In this document: positions 47,880 through 60,044 of the stretch, in pieces
Numbering within the stretch: position 1 is the first letter of the stretch
Layout of the letters: each line of letters opens with the position of its first letter
Source of the DNA: Elephas maximus indicus
Taxonomy: Eukaryota; Chordata; Mammalia; Proboscidea; Elephantidae
Assembly: GCF_024166365.1 (NCBI RefSeq)
Contig: NC_064834.1
Coordinates: forward strand, 53,982,001 to 54,046,000
Direction: 5' to 3'
DNA: 64,000 nt
Notes under the pieces: generated by a model
Databases searched by the model: none
What the model saw: only the letters and a program-made list of their open reading frames with translations
What the model was told of the DNA's origin: nothing
Made by a program: the position numbers and the translations under genes

Positions 47880-48340
47880 AGCTCCAGTCCCCTCTGGCTG
47901 CAGGTCACATCTTACTTTTCCCCAGTGAAGTGGGTGGTAGCTGCTGAATGACTAAAACTGATACCCTCCCCTGGCTGCTGGGCTGTGAGGCCTTCACACT
48001 TTCCCTCCTCCTCCCCTTCCCCTGCTGATTCAAGCAGCATTACCAGCACCCCCACCCCCAGGCTCTTCTGGGTTCTCAGCATCCCTCAAAGCCCAGCTAC
48101 CCTTTGGAAGGCCTTCTACACTCACCCTGCTGATATCGCATTTCTTTGTTTCTGACTGAGCTACTCTCCCAAGTCAATCTTGGACCAATGGTCTAGTGAG
48201 GGCTGCTACTAGGGGTGGGCTTTGGACTTGGCCAGGGATTGAGTTGGAATCTCCCAAACATTCCCTATCTCACAGCTCTCAGAAGGGAGGCTTTCCCTCC
48301 ACCCACTATAAGAGCTGGGCCTAGCTGTTGGAAGAAGCTT
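47880..48340. other. Intergenic, no feature recognised
   Basis: C/T-rich unique-looking sequence between two LTR fossils. Confidence 0.35.
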
Positions 48341-48342
48341 CC

Positions 48343-48985
48343 TGTGGTAAGTAGAATAACGCTACCCGCCTCCAGATATCCATGTCCTTATTCCCAGAAC
48401 CTGTGAATATGTTATGTTTACATGGCAAGGGGGAACTAAGGGTGCACATGGAATTAGGGTTGCTCATTAGCTTACTTTAAAATGAGATTATTCGTGTGGG
48501 TCCAGTGTAACCACCAAAAACTCAAATCCCATTGTCATCAAGTCGCTTCCAACTGACAGCAACCCTACAGGACAGGATAGAACTGCCCCATAGGGTTTCT
48601 AACAGCAGCTGGGGGATTCGAACTGCCGAACTTCTGGTTAGCAGCTGTAGCTCTTAACCACTGCACCATCAGGGACAGTATAACCACAAGGGACTTAAAT
48701 TTGGAAGAGAAGGCAGAAGAGTCAAGGTTTGACGGACCATTGCTGCCTTTGAAGATGGAAGGGCACCATGAGCAAAGGATGTGGAGAGTCTCTAGAATCA
48801 AGAAAATGGATGCTCCCCTAGAGCCTGCAGAAAGGGATGTAGCCCTACCAACACCTTGATTTTAGCCAATGAGACCCATTCTGGGCTTTTGACTCCAGAG
48901 CTGTAAAAGAATAAATGTGTGTTGTTTTAAGCCACTGAGTTTGTGGTAATTTGTTAACAGCGGCAATAGGAAACTAATACACCTC
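48343..48985 (+). mobile_element. MLT1-type MaLR LTR (fossil)
   Basis: Resembles MLT1: CCAGATATCCATGTCCTTAT near the start, AGAATAAATGTGTGTTGTTT and TTAAGCCACTGAGTTTGTGG near the end. It is interrupted by an AfroSINE at 48,518. Confidence 0.7.
48518..48677 (-). repeat. AfroSINE inside the MLT1-type LTR
   Basis: Reverse copy; the flanking CAGTGTAACCAC / CAGTATAACCAC form a target duplication. Confidence 0.9.
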
Positions 48986-49379
48986 CCCACTCCTATTTAT
49001 AATCTTGCCCCTCCCCTAAAATTCCAGCACCTGAAGAGTGTCTGAAGGCTACTTATGGATTGACCTCACCCCTGCCTGGAGCTTGACGTTGGGCTCCATG
49101 GGATTGACCAGCTTCTCCACCTACTCCCCCTCCACAAGAGGGATCTGGTCACACTTGGGTGGAGAGGTGAAGACTAAAGTCAAAGCCTGGGAAAGTGAAG
49201 AGCCTGCACTTTCAGGCATTTGGTCCCTGCATGCTTGCTGAGGACCCCTACTGGTCTGGGGAGGAAGTTTTCAGGAAAATGAGAAAAATAAAGACCAATA
49301 GTTTCTTGGCATTCGCTACCCTGCCTCCAATAACAGCCCCCAGTTTTTGCTTCCCTCCTTCACTTTATCTACTGTCAGT

Positions 49380-49800
49380 TAAGAGGTTCTGGGGGAGTTG
49401 ACTCCGTTCCAGCCTTCGGGTGTGCACGTGATTTAGGCCTAAACAAATCAGCGCTGCCATCCATCTGGACATAGTGATTGGCTTGGGGTAGCCATGTGAC
49501 CCAATTTGGACCAATGGGAGCCAAGCCCAGGACTTGTTCTCTTGTTGGATGGAGGAAAGTGCTCTCTTTCTGCAGGACAGAAATCTGGAAGACTGCAGCC
49601 TGGATTGTGAGGGGAAGGACTGTCTGAATATGGAACCACAGAAGAAGTGGAGTGGAGAGGCAGAGAAAGAAATTGGGTCCTGATGACATTATTTGAGTCC
49701 TGGATTTTAAAGATATAATTTTTAAAGATATACAAGTCTATAAATTCCTTTTTTTTTTTTTTTTGCTTAAGTTAATTAAACGGGGTCTTCTGTTGTTTGC
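49380..49800 (+). mobile_element. LTR-like relic (fossil), family uncertain
   Basis: CACGTGATTTAGGCCTAAAC, GTGACCCAATTTGGACCAAT, TCCTGATGACATTATTTGAG and TTTTTTGCTTAAGTTA follow the order of a MaLR/ERVL-class LTR. Boundaries are approximate. Confidence 0.45.
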
Positions 49801-50436
49801 ATTAATGCATACGCCCCTGAATACTTTCCCCTCAGCATTTTATTATAAAAAGTTCAAAATACAGCAACCGGAGTAGTTTTTGGTCAGGGAGTCCTGTGAT
49901 CAGATCCACGTTTTAAGACGCTCACTTGGGGGCAAATTGGTGGACAGATTGGAGAGAGAGAGAGGCTAGAAGCTAGTCGTGGAGGAGGTCCTCACATTAG
50001 CCCAGGCAAACTGACAACCAGAAAGGAGCAGGGGTGGAAAAGAGAGTTGGGGGTGGAATTCACCTGGACTTGATCCCATATGAAAAAAGCCGTGGAAGAA
50101 AGTGTACCAGTGAAGGGGACTGAGGAAGAGTTGTCAGAGAGGTAGGAGGGAAACTTGGTAGAATCTAAATCAGAGAGGTAGAAAGCCAAAGTAGGAGAAA
50201 ATTTCAAGGAAAAATGTGTATCTGTTCCTATATGACCCAAGGAGACAGACAGGTGATATGGCTCCCAGTTGCACCCCATGTCCCCTCCCAGTTAACTCTA
50301 GGCAACCAGGAAGAGAAATCAGAGACAATCAACAAGACCGGCCCCTTGGGCTGACATAAAAGGGCAACTAATGTTTATTGTTTATAAAATTAGAGGGCTG
50401 AGGGGGTTCAGAGGAAATAACATCAGAGTGTAACCA
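49801..50436. other. Intergenic, no feature recognised
   Basis: Purine-rich unique-looking sequence. No exon supported. Confidence 0.35.
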
Positions 50437-51060
50437 TCTTAGGCTGGGTTTTCTAGAGAAATAAAACCAATGAAGTGTATATATATAAATATATAGGTTT
50501 TTTTTTTTTTTTTAAATATATAGAGGAAACCCCTGGTGGCATAGTGTTTAAGTGCTGCGGCTGCTATCCAAAAGGTCAGCAGTTCGAATCCACCAGGCAC
50601 TCCTTGGAAACTCCATGGGGCAGTTCTACACTGTCCTATAGGGTCGCTACGAGTTGGAATCGACTTGACGGCGGTTGGTTGGTGTATATATATAGAAAAA
50701 TTTATCTCAAGGAAATGACTTATGCAGTTGTGGAGTCTGGCAAGTCCCAAATCCGTGGGTCGGGGTCAGGCTGCTGGACGCTTCTCCTGACTCATGTGGT
50801 TGCAGGGGCTGAAGAACCCAAAATCAGCAGGTCAGATGGCAGGCTGCTGGCTCAAATCCCAAGAACCAGAGGTCAGATGATGATGAGCCAGATGCAGGAC
50901 TGAGAGCTAAGGAGAGCTTTGCTAGAACAACCATATATATTCGATGTCGGCCACACCTCAAGGAAATGCCCCTTATATCAGATCACAAAATGGAGGAATA
51001 ATTACATGATACTGAGAGTCATGGCCTAACCAAGTTGACACATAATATTAACCATCATAG
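50437..51060 (-). mobile_element. LTR-like repeat Y, copy 3 (fossil)
   Basis: Same family as 31,845 and 33,475 (TTAGGCTGGGTTTTCTAGAG at the left end), split by an AfroSINE. Confidence 0.6.
50523..50688 (+). repeat. AfroSINE inside repeat Y
   Basis: Sense copy after a poly(T) tract; the flanking ATATATAG repeats prevent a clear target duplication. Confidence 0.88.
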
Positions 51061-51382
51061 TAACCATGAGACATTAAGAGCAACATAGAGGGCCCAAAGT
51101 CTTTCCTGTTGAGTCACATCCAGTCTTGTCCCTTGATAGCCTTCCCTCATCCCCACACACCCTACTGGACATCTAGGGAAGGCTCAGTAAAGACTCAAGG
51201 TTTGTTTTGAAATAAAGGCACACGCTGGTCAGAGAGGGAAAGGCAGGCAGACACTTTTATGAAGTGCCTAGTGTGCCAGACTCCAAGCTGAACGCTGGGT
51301 TTTCTGCCCTCTATTTTTATGGTTATAGTCAGGAAAGCACAAATGGGTGTAAGGGGTAAGGAGGGGGGAAAAATGGTCAACT

Positions 51383-51785
51383 TCTTAGTTATCTAGTACT
51401 GCTATAGCAGAAATACCACAAGTGGATGGCTTTAACAAAAGGAAATTTATTTCTCACAGTTTAGGAGGCTAGAAGTCCGAATTCAGGGTGCTGGTTCTAG
51501 AGGAAGTTTTTCTCTCTCGGCTCTGGGGAAAGGTCCTTGTCTCTGGGTTTTGCTTCCTGGTTCCTTAGAGAGCTCCATGTGGCTTGGAATCTATCTTCCC
51601 CCATCTCTGCTTGCTCAATCTGCTCCTTTCATATCTTGTAAGAAACTGACTCAAGACACACCCTATACTAATCCTGCTCATTAACATAACAAAGACAACC
51701 CATTCCCAAATGGGATTATAACCACAGGCATAGAGGTTAGGATTTACAACACATATTTTGGGGGGACACAATTCAATCCATAACA
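51383..51785 (-). mobile_element. Solo MaLR-like LTR (fossil), same family as 29,464
   Basis: Shares ATACCACAAGTGGATGGCTT, CTAGAAGTCCGAATTCAGG and GGACACAATTCAATCCATAA with the 29-kb copy. Confidence 0.65.
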
Positions 51786-52489
51786 CCTTCCTTCTAGTTG
51801 TGAGGGCTTCCTGGAGCAGGAGGGATTTCAGCAATTGCTTCAAGTTTAAAAGAGAGAAGGTGTATGTGTGCGTGGTTTGGGAGTGGGGAAAAGAGAGCCT
51901 GAGGAGGAGGGGTTGGAGAGAAGGAGGGAGTCAGGCTGGTGGGGAGTTGGATGTTGGTGGCAAGGTTCACGGGGTACCTGGGGACTCCCAAGAACAGGTT
52001 TAACAGGATCTAGCCTCTGAACACTGAGGCTCCTCTGTTGGACCATTTGCTGTGGGTCAATGGAGTCGTTTGCCAGGTACAGCGAGGGTTGTGGGGTAGG
52101 GAAGTTGCAGAGAGCTTGATGACAACAATCAACAAAGGAATAAAGGTCAACAGTTCACAAAATTCTTACACCCTTGTTTCTTAGTTAAGGCCTGTGGAGC
52201 ATAGAAACAGAACCACAACAAGCTTAGTAAAGAAGTGGTAGAACTAGAGGATTGAGTCCCAGATCCCCCAGAATACAAAGGCCATGTTCCTTGCCCTTTA
52301 TCCCCAGGCAGGGAAACTAAGCAGGTTTGGAGTGTGTACCTAGAAAACCTATCCAGGGTGGTGGATTTACAAGCCGGTTGGGGGAAAAACCTGGAGTATC
52401 CTTCACAGAGCAGGCGAGGCAAAACAAAACTTGACTTTGATGGTCAGGGCAGAAATAAGTGTGGCAGACATGGAAGAGGAAAGACCCCT

Positions 52490-52690
52490 CTTCTTGGAGT
52501 CAGAAGACCTGGGTTCCAGCTTGACTGGACCTCTTGCTGTGTGAAAGTCATTGAATCTCTCTGAACCTGTTTCCTCTTCTGTAAAGTGGAGATAATAGCA
52601 CCTAGCTCCCAGGGATGATGTGAGAAGTCAACAAGAAAATGCCCTTAGAGTGCTTATTAACAACAGTACAGGGCACACAGTAAGAGCTCC
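52490..52690 (+). repeat. MIR relic
   Basis: GAGTCAGAAGACCTGGGTTC, TGAACCTGTTTCCTCTTCTG and AAGTGGAGATAATAGCACCT. Confidence 0.8.
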
Positions 52691-52708
52691 ATATTCCTTA
52701 TATACATA

Positions 52709-52875
52709 TAAGGAGCCCTAGTAGTGCAGTGGTTAAGTGCTGGGTTGCTAACTGGAAGGTTGGTAGTTCGAACCACCAGCGGTTCCACAGGAGAAAGATA
52801 AGGCAGTCTGGAGACCCTATGGGGCAGTTCTACTCTGTCCTATAGGGTCCCTACGAGTAAGGACTCCTCAGCAAC
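52709..52875 (+). repeat. AfroSINE (diverged)
   Basis: Sense copy with a shortened internal part and an unusual 3' end (CCTACGAGTAAGGACTCCTC). Confidence 0.8.
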
Positions 52876-53229
52876 TGGTTATTACTCATATGAAGAGGCT
52901 GGGCTGCGTGGTTGCTCTTTCAAGTCTGGCTCCTGTGACCCCTTACTCCCCCAACCCTGGTTGCTGTGCTCTGAGCCCTGCTGCCCACCCTTGAGGGGCT
53001 CACAATCCAGCATTAGAGACTCCCAGATCATGGTGCTACCACCTCCATATCTGCGTCAGCTGTGCACCCAATCATACCACAAGGCTTGAGGCAAGTGTTG
53101 AGCTGTCTTCATTCTCTGAAAGACGGTTAATTTGAACGGAAATGACATTAAGCCTTCCTGGAGGTGAATAAAGAGTGCGAGCCGACCGGGAATTCAGGCA
53201 GACTGTCTCCTTCACGCTAGTGTTCACTT

Positions 53230-53452
53230 TCTCTTTTGGACCCTAAGGGCAGGCGCCCATGACAAAGATGGCGGCGGCCGGTTCAGGCGCGGTCACCTGC
53301 CCGAGCTGCAGTCCTGGAAGCTGCGGAAAGCCATTCGCTGAGCGGGGACTGAGGGAGAGGCTGGGGAAGAGGCTACGGGCTTCGCGCAGGCGTACTGGCT
53401 CGCACCTGGCTCCCGGCAGCAGCTGGATTCCACTACGCCTGCGATGACTGCG
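53230..53452 (+). promoter_or_regulatory. MFSD13A: MFSD13A promoter and non-coding first exon
   Basis: A YY1-type AAGATGGCGGC (53,265-53,275) in a CpG island marks the probable start, followed by GC-rich leader and a donor GACTGCG|GTGAGA at 53,452/53,453. The upstream open frame MTKMAAAGSGAVTC is a leader frame, not the protein. Confidence 0.65.
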
Positions 53453-53764
53453 GTGAGAGCTGGCTTGAGGCTGGGACTCGGGAGGCTGGAGCGTGCAGGA
53501 CTGGGGGTCAGTCAGACCCAAACGATAGGCCCCAGGGGACGGGAGTGCTCTCAGCTCCGGGAGTCCTGGGGGATGTCTACGGGGGTTCCCGAGGTGATCA
53601 GGTTGTGGGTTGGAAGAGCCCTTGGATCAGACTGAGAGAAGCTTGGGCTTAAGGGGCGAGGGTGGAATCCTTGCCGAAAGAGGTTCCTGGGGGTCGGGGG
53701 TCGTGGATGCAGTGGGTAAGGCCGGGACCCAAGCATTAACATAATGGGTCTTGGCCCCCGTGGC

Positions 53765-53945
53765 ATAGTAGAACCACTTGGGGAGCTTCGGGAAAAAAAA
53801 AAAAAAAAAAAAAGTGGATGTTGGACCCTACCCCGAGAGATTTCGGTTTAATTTGTCTGCGGTGGGGCCAGGACTTCGGTATTATTGAACAGCTCTACAG
53901 GTGATTTTAATGTGCAACCAGGATGGGGAACCACTACACTTGTTT
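53765..53945 (+). repeat. MER5A/B-type hAT DNA transposon relic
   Basis: Non-autonomous hAT-Charlie relic: ACAGGTGATTTTAATGTGCA and GGGGAACCACTAC at the right end, AGAACCACTTGGGGAGCTTC on the left. A run of about 21 A interrupts it at 53,793-53,813. Confidence 0.65.
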
Positions 53946-54479
53946 CAGTGCCAGCTATTGAGTAGAGCTTCTGGACTGATCGAAACTCCTCAGTGATTTG
54001 GGAGGGGCGCGTGATTCTGAAGTAGAGCTGCTGACCTTTCCACCGTTTTCGTAGTGAAGTGTGGGGGAGGGGAAGGGACAGAAAGTGCACTCCCTCATAG
54101 GGTGAAAGTTCATTTCCAGCCTGAGGAGCAGAATGGGTCCACTAGTATTTGGGGATAGAGGGTGAGGCCCACCCCCCAGCAGCCCGTGTAAAGGCTCGAC
54201 CCTGCCATGGGGAGGCTGGTCAGGAAACAGCTCTGGAGTGTGAAAAAGGAAACACCGCAAACAATTCAGAGGTCAGCTACTTGAGAAAAGGACACGCCTA
54301 ACGTTTGCATAGGGTACTGTACTTTTTCACTTTCATTCGTTCATTTGATACCCCTGTGGATAGGCAGGCAATGGAATTGTTTTCAGGTGTTGTAATGAAT
54401 TCACGTATGTAGTTAGTGATAATGTTCAGACCTGACTGAGGGCTCCCAACCCCAAATCACATGCTTATTAGCCATTTTT

Positions 54480-55440
54480 TCCCTTTGCACTAACGGTGTT
54501 GTAGGGGAAAAACATTACAAAGTTTAGTAAAGCAAAAAGGAAGTTTTATTGGGCATACATAAGCAGACAAGCATGATGCCAGAGCTAATGTCTGCCTGAA
54601 TCCAAGGAAATATTACAGAGTAAGCAAGAATGGGAAAATGGGCAAGCATGCTGCCACAGCCATGGCTGCCCGAGTCCAGAGAATATTACACAATAAACAA
54701 AAATGGGAAAACCGACAAGCATGCTGCCACAGACATGTCTGTCCAAGTCCAGAGAATATTACAGAATAGGCAAGAATGGGAAAATGGACGAGCACGTTTC
54801 ACAGCCATGTCTGCCCAAGTCCAAGGAAAGTTATAGAGTCATCAGTATATATTAACATTACAAATGGGCAAAACCATTGAAAGCTTCACCTTTTCACAGA
54901 TTGGGTAGAAACTGTGACCCTACATTTTGAATTGTCTTTCTTAACGATCATTGGTACAGGTTTCAGTAACCTACAGTCGGGAGGGTCTTCATTGGTCCAA
55001 CAAATTTCTATTATAGAAAAAGATAAGAGTGGAAAGTCTTTTGTGTTCTGGCTATATGAAAAGTTCTCTAAAAGATATTTTCCAAGATTATTCTACCGTC
55101 TTTATCTCAGGGCACAGTTAATGTGTCCTTGTGAGTGTGAGCCCAGCTCCAGCTGGGTCACATTCTCCATGCTCAAGGATAGGGAATAATGACTCCAATA
55201 TTACTTCCTAGATCAACAGCTTCTGTAGTCTTTGCTTCTTCTGAAGGGAATCCGGAGCCAAACATCCACTCTCCTTCCTATGCCCCTCACTCCCGGGTCA
55301 GTCTAGCATTCTTTGTTTCCTTCATCAAACCCGTCAATCTTCCCACAGCCCCACATCCACCACAGGTTGGTTCAGAACTCAGGGAGATGTTATTTTCATC
55401 CCTTTCCAATTCCTTTATTTCTCAGGACCTGAGGGGATGA
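54480..55440 (-). mobile_element. Possible LTR-type fossil containing a minisatellite
   Basis: On the minus strand the sequence ends CCCAATAAAACTTCCTTTTT (54,535-54,555), like an LTR poly(A) signal. The minisatellite at 54,566 sits in it. The family is not recognised and the boundaries are uncertain. Confidence 0.35.
54566..54840. repeat. 73-75-bp minisatellite, about 3.7 copies
   Basis: Units begin at 54,566, 54,641, 54,714 and 54,787 and share GCATGCTGCCACAG, CATGTCTG, AAGTCCA and AATATTACA, then GGCAAGAATGGGAAAATGG. Confidence 0.9.
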
Positions 55441-55595
55441 AGGAAACCCTGGAGGCGTAGTGGTTAAGTGCTGTGGCTGCTAACCAAGAGGTCAGTAGTT
55501 CGAATTCACCCGGTGCTCCCTGGAAATTCTATGGGGCAGTTCTACTTTGTCCTTTAGGGTTGGTATCCATGGTAGTAGGTTTGGTTTGGTTTTTG
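55440..55595 (+). repeat. AfroSINE (short form)
   Basis: Sense copy bounded by GGGATGAAG / GGGATGAAG (55,434 and about 55,597), a clear target duplication. Confidence 0.9.
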
Positions 55596-55773
55596 AGGGA
55601 TGAAGCAGGGAGAGTTTTCACACCATGACCATTCCAAACACAGATCTGATTCTGTCACTTCCCCACCCTCAGGGGCCCTCCCCATCCACTGCCCTCAGTG
55701 CTGGGCACATGCTAAAAGCTTAATAAGTGGTACTTTTTGTTATTATCAATATTCCTCTTTATACACCTGTTGT

Positions 55774-55977
55774 AGGGAGCTCCGGTGGTGCAGTGATTAA
55801 AGCGCTAGGCTGCTAACCAAAGGCTGGTGCTTCGAACCCACCAGCCACTCTGGGGGAGGAAAATGTGGCAGCCTGCTTCCGTAAAGATGTGTAGCTTTGG
55901 GAATCCTATGTGGCAATTCTCCTCTGTCGTATAGGGCTGCTATGAGTTGGAATCTATGAGTTGGATTTGTTTTTTGG
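55774..55977 (+). repeat. AfroSINE (long form)
   Basis: Sense copy with ACACCTGTT before and after it as target duplication. Confidence 0.9.
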
Positions 55978-56519
55978 TACACCTGTTCCCTTGTCTTTAC
56001 ATGTTTTACTCAGTGAAACACATCAAAGCTCCCCAAGAAGAGTCCTGGAGGGGGCTCTGGTTACCTGCCTCTTTCCCTCTGACCACCACAGCCAAGTAGA
56101 GCACAGAGCTAGAGGTGCATGGGATCTGGGGATGATGATTTACCTGTGGCCACAGCTGCTTTTCATACAGACGGATGCCCATCTTGGCCTTTTAGGGGGA
56201 ATCCAATCCCCTTGTCTATCACTGTATGGTGATGAGCCTGGTGGGGGAGGAGACAGACATGGGGCAGGCCTGCCTTTAAGGAGCTTGTGGTCTGGAGGAG
56301 GGATAAGGGAAGTGTTTGATGCCAGGTACGGCATGGACAAAGATGTGGAGATGGCATTTAAAAAATTTTGAGGACTGGCAGATGAGAGGGGCTAAGATAT
56401 CTCAGGAGTGAGAGGCATTGATTTTGAGTTCTGAAAAGAAAATTTCAATCATAGATTTGGCAGACGGAGGACATTGACTGAAATAAAGATAACGAAACCA
56501 AGCTTCAGAGGCATGAGAT

Positions 56520-56705
56520 TAATACTAGCTACTGTTAATGGAGGGTCTTCTATGTGCCAGGCACTGTGCTGGGTGCTTTTTATACATTTTGCATTTCAGC
56601 CCTATAGCAACACTAAGGTTGGCGTTGTCATCCCCACTTTGCAGATGAGGAGACTGAGGCCCAGAGAGGGGGAGTGACTGGCTGAAGGCCACACAGCTGG
56701 GACCA
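56520..56705 (+). repeat. MIR relic
   Basis: TATGTGCCAGGCACTGTGCT, GCAGATGAGGAGACTGAGGC and GGCCACACAGCTGGGA, one of the best preserved MIR copies here. Confidence 0.85.
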
Positions 56706-57204
56706 TACCAGAGGAGGTGGGGTGAAGGAGGGGGTGTGCATAAGCTGTGAGGGCCAGCATGTAGGCTCTTCCACAAACTGTCAAGGGGTGGGTGGGGTTG
56801 GTTGCAGGTTACAGGATAGCTCACCAGGTTATGCAACTGGGCTGCAGCTGTCTTCCCTCAGAGAGGCAGAGCTGTTGTTCTCTGCTGGGGTGGATTGGGG
56901 TGGGAAAGGCTGTTTCCTGGTGGAGGGGAGAAATGTGGAAGAGAAACTGCTAGAGTGACCTTGTACCCCCACCCCCAGCTCCTTCTTTAAGGTGGCGGTT
57001 CACCTGGACAGGCTGCATTGCCTCAAGCTCACATTTGTGGTAGGAGTTTGTCTCTGGTGTTTTCCAAACATTGCAGATGGTACCTACACCTTGCATACCC
57101 CTGTTCTGCCCCTTCTCTTTTCTCAAAGTCCCTTACCAGGGGGATGGGCCTGGCTGCAGGATATTCCCTTGCTCCTACCCCGATATGTTATAGGTGATCC
57201 CAAG

Positions 57205-57415
57205 AAAAATCCAATTTCTGAGCCTCTTCCATGTGCCAGGCACTGCTCTGGGCTTCCTAGACATCAGTTCTCCCTGCACCCCTATAAAGATAGGCATTTT
57301 TTAATCCCCATTTCACAGGTGAGAAAACCAAGGGTAAGGCAGCTTAAGTGACTTGCCTAAGGTTATATACTCGTAGTAGAAAGTGCAGTTGGGATTTGAA
57401 CCCAGGCCCTTCTAA
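57205..57415 (+). repeat. MIR relic
   Basis: CATGTGCCAGGCACTGCTCT, CCCATTTCACAGGTGAGAAA, GGGATTTGAACCCAGGCCCT. Confidence 0.82.
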
Positions 57416-57779
57416 TGGCAAAAGTCATACCCTTTCCATCTCATCATCCTTTGAGGTTTTCTTCTACCTTTGCCCCCGTGCAGGGAGCCAGGTGATGGTG
57501 ACTGGGGACCTTTTGTCCAGGGTTTGCCTTCTCCAACTCCCAGGGCAGGCCACTGGGTGTCTAGGTACCAGTCAGGGAGGCTTTGGAGTTGAGGCAGGGG
57601 GAGTTCTGAAAGGACCTGGCAGAACTAGAGAAAATGACCTGGGTTAAGAACAGTAATGGAGGTGTGGGTTGTGTCTGACAGCCCCAGAGCATCTTTAGAT
57701 GTTACCTCATTTAATCCCCACTTCATCACTGTGTGGTGGGTATTGAGGCCCTCTCCATTTTATGGAAGTCATGAGAAGT

Positions 57780-57990
57780 TCAATAATAATGATTGCTAAG
57801 GTTTACTGAGTGCTTATCACCCTTACTGGACTAAGTGCTTTAGAGTATTTTCTCATTGACTGCTAACAACAATCTTATGAAGTAGTTAGGGTTATCAGCC
57901 TCATAAACTAAGAAACTGAGGCACAGAAAGGTTAATTACCTCAGGTCATATAGCTAGTAAATGGTAAAGTCAGGACTTCTGAGACCTCCA
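57780..57990 (+). repeat. MIR relic
   Basis: TTACTGAGTGCTTATCACCC, AACTGAGGCACAGAAAGGTT and AGCTAGTAAATGGTAAAGTC. Confidence 0.8.
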
Positions 57991-58024
57991 GTTGTATCTT
58001 CTTCCCACTGCGGTGCTTAGAAAA

Positions 58025-58190
58025 ACAGGGCCAAGGAAGCTTTTAGGGTGATTGATATGTTCATTATCTCAATTGTGATTGTTTCACAGATGCATAAATA
58101 CATTAAAACTTACTGGACTGTTCACTTCCAATATGTGCGGTTTATTGTATGGCAATTATACCTCAGTAAAGCTCTGGGGGAAAGAAAAGA
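58025..58190 (+). repeat. Old L1 3' end fragment
   Basis: TATGGCAATTATACCTCAGT and AAAGCTCTGG resemble ancient L1M 3' ends. Confidence 0.6.
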
Positions 58191-58469
58191 AGAAAAACAT
58201 TTCCTACTGAACGTTCCTTCAGGAATTCAAGGGCTCCAGAGAGAGGCAATCTGGCCATCCTCTTGCCTGGGGGGATTCTCACAGACTCAGTGGGTTGGTT
58301 TCAGGTGGTTTTGGCCAGCTTCTCCTTGCCTTCTGCCACCCCGTAGGCATAGACTGGCACAAGGTTGGCACAGGGTGGGTGCATATGAATCTCTTGAATG
58401 AATTACCACAGAGACACTAGTGAGAGTCCCTCTTTATCCCTCCCCTCAGAGCCTCTTTCTCTGCCAGTC

Positions 58470-59345
58470 AGTCACTCTGCAATGTGATGGATGGCTTTAA
58501 TATGGCCTTTCTCACAGTGGTCTAATAACTCCCACTAAATGTCTGGATGGGGCTATGCAAACGAGGTGCTTGTGGCCAATCAAGGGGATTGGATAGCTTG
58601 CTAATAATGCAGATAAGGTGCATGGTACCCTTGGCGTGGGGCCATGCAAATAAGGTACATGGAACCCTAACGAGAAAATTGGTCAGTTTTGCCATCCCAC
58701 TAGACTTAAAATGAGGCATCCCAGAAGTAGAAAGGGGGGAACCTCACTACCACCAAGAAAGAAGAGCTAGGAGTGAAGTGTGCCCTTTGGACCTGGGATC
58801 CCTGTGCTGAGAACCTCCTAGACGCAGGAGTCAGAGCTGTAACCCTGAGACAGCAAGAAGCAGCAGCAGAGAAACACTGGCAGCAAAGGCAGCAGAACCA
58901 GGAGACTGGCAGGAGATGGCATGGTGGGCTTCCTGGCCCATGGAGCAAGAGAGCTGAATGCTTTTAGGCCTTCAGGCAGAAGCCTTCCTGGTGGAGTAGG
59001 GTGCCTCTGGGCACTTATTGGTGAAGCTAAAGAGCTTTGTAACACTTCCCTGAGCAGGACAGAGGCAAGGCCCATTTGAGGGGCCTATGGCCAGGGCGAG
59101 GCCTGCCTGTGGGCACGGCCGAGAAGCTGTGCTGAAGTTCTGAAGAACTGTATCCTGAATTGTAACCTATTACTTCCCTAATAAAACATATAAATGTGAC
59201 CATTGTCTGTGAGTTCTGTGTGGCCATTGCAACAAATGATCAAACCTAACAGAGAAATAGAGAGTGCCGGATGGCTGATGTCAGAATTGGTAAAAAGGTT
59301 GGAGGGTAGAGGTATGTCTGACCTCCACATCATAGCAATTAACTT
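58470..59345 (+). mobile_element. LTR-like repeat Z, copy 2 (fossil)
   Basis: Same orientation and order as copy 1 at 46,996, including GTAACCTATTACTTCCCTAA then a poly(A)-type AATAAA. It has extra sequence near the 5' side compared with copy 1. Confidence 0.6.
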
Positions 59346-60044
59346 TGGGCTGTTGATGCTGATGATTCCTACCCCCTGGAGGGCTGATGCTGCCACCACG
59401 CTATTTTTTATACTCCCACAGCAAAAGTGGTCAAGTGCAGCCCATTTTGTCTGTGACAGAGGTAGAAGATGAAGCCATAAGCCCTGCTTTGAAAATCCCA
59501 CAGTCAGTTTGGGGTGGCAAGAACCAGGAGTGTCAGCCGTACAGACAGAGCAAATGGTGTATAGGGGCAGGAGGAATCAGTGAAGGTCTGAGGATTCGCA
59601 GAAGGTTTCCTGGACACAGTGGTGGCTCCTGAAAAGTGGGAGAGATCGAGACAAGGAGATGGGAGAGTGCTTCTGGTGGGAGGAACCAGCAAGAATAAAG
59701 GTCTGGCCAGGGAAGAGGGTGGCTTGAAGATCTGGGGAGGCCGGGCTGGACAGACTGGGTGTGGCCAGATTCTGCAGAGGCCCTTGGAGGCTGGGAGAGG
59801 AGAGTGGTGAGGCCTTGGCTTGCAGAGCATCTGGAGCTATGGTGGGTCATGGGACGAGGACAGGTGCTATGGAGCTGCCGCCACTGCTGTTGGACTGGGG
59901 CTGAGGGTGGCTTTCCAAGGTGTAACCCTGGTAGGAAACAAGTTTTGGCTCTGTGTGTGCTCATAAGTGTGAATTTGGATGAGCCTGGGGGCAGGCTTGG
60001 GATAGGAGCCCTAGGGATCTCTGAAGATCAGCCCCAATGGTACA

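Noticed and set aside
54566-54840. CRISPR-like array
   Set aside because: Units are contiguous 73-75-base tandem copies without unique spacers, in a mammalian genome.
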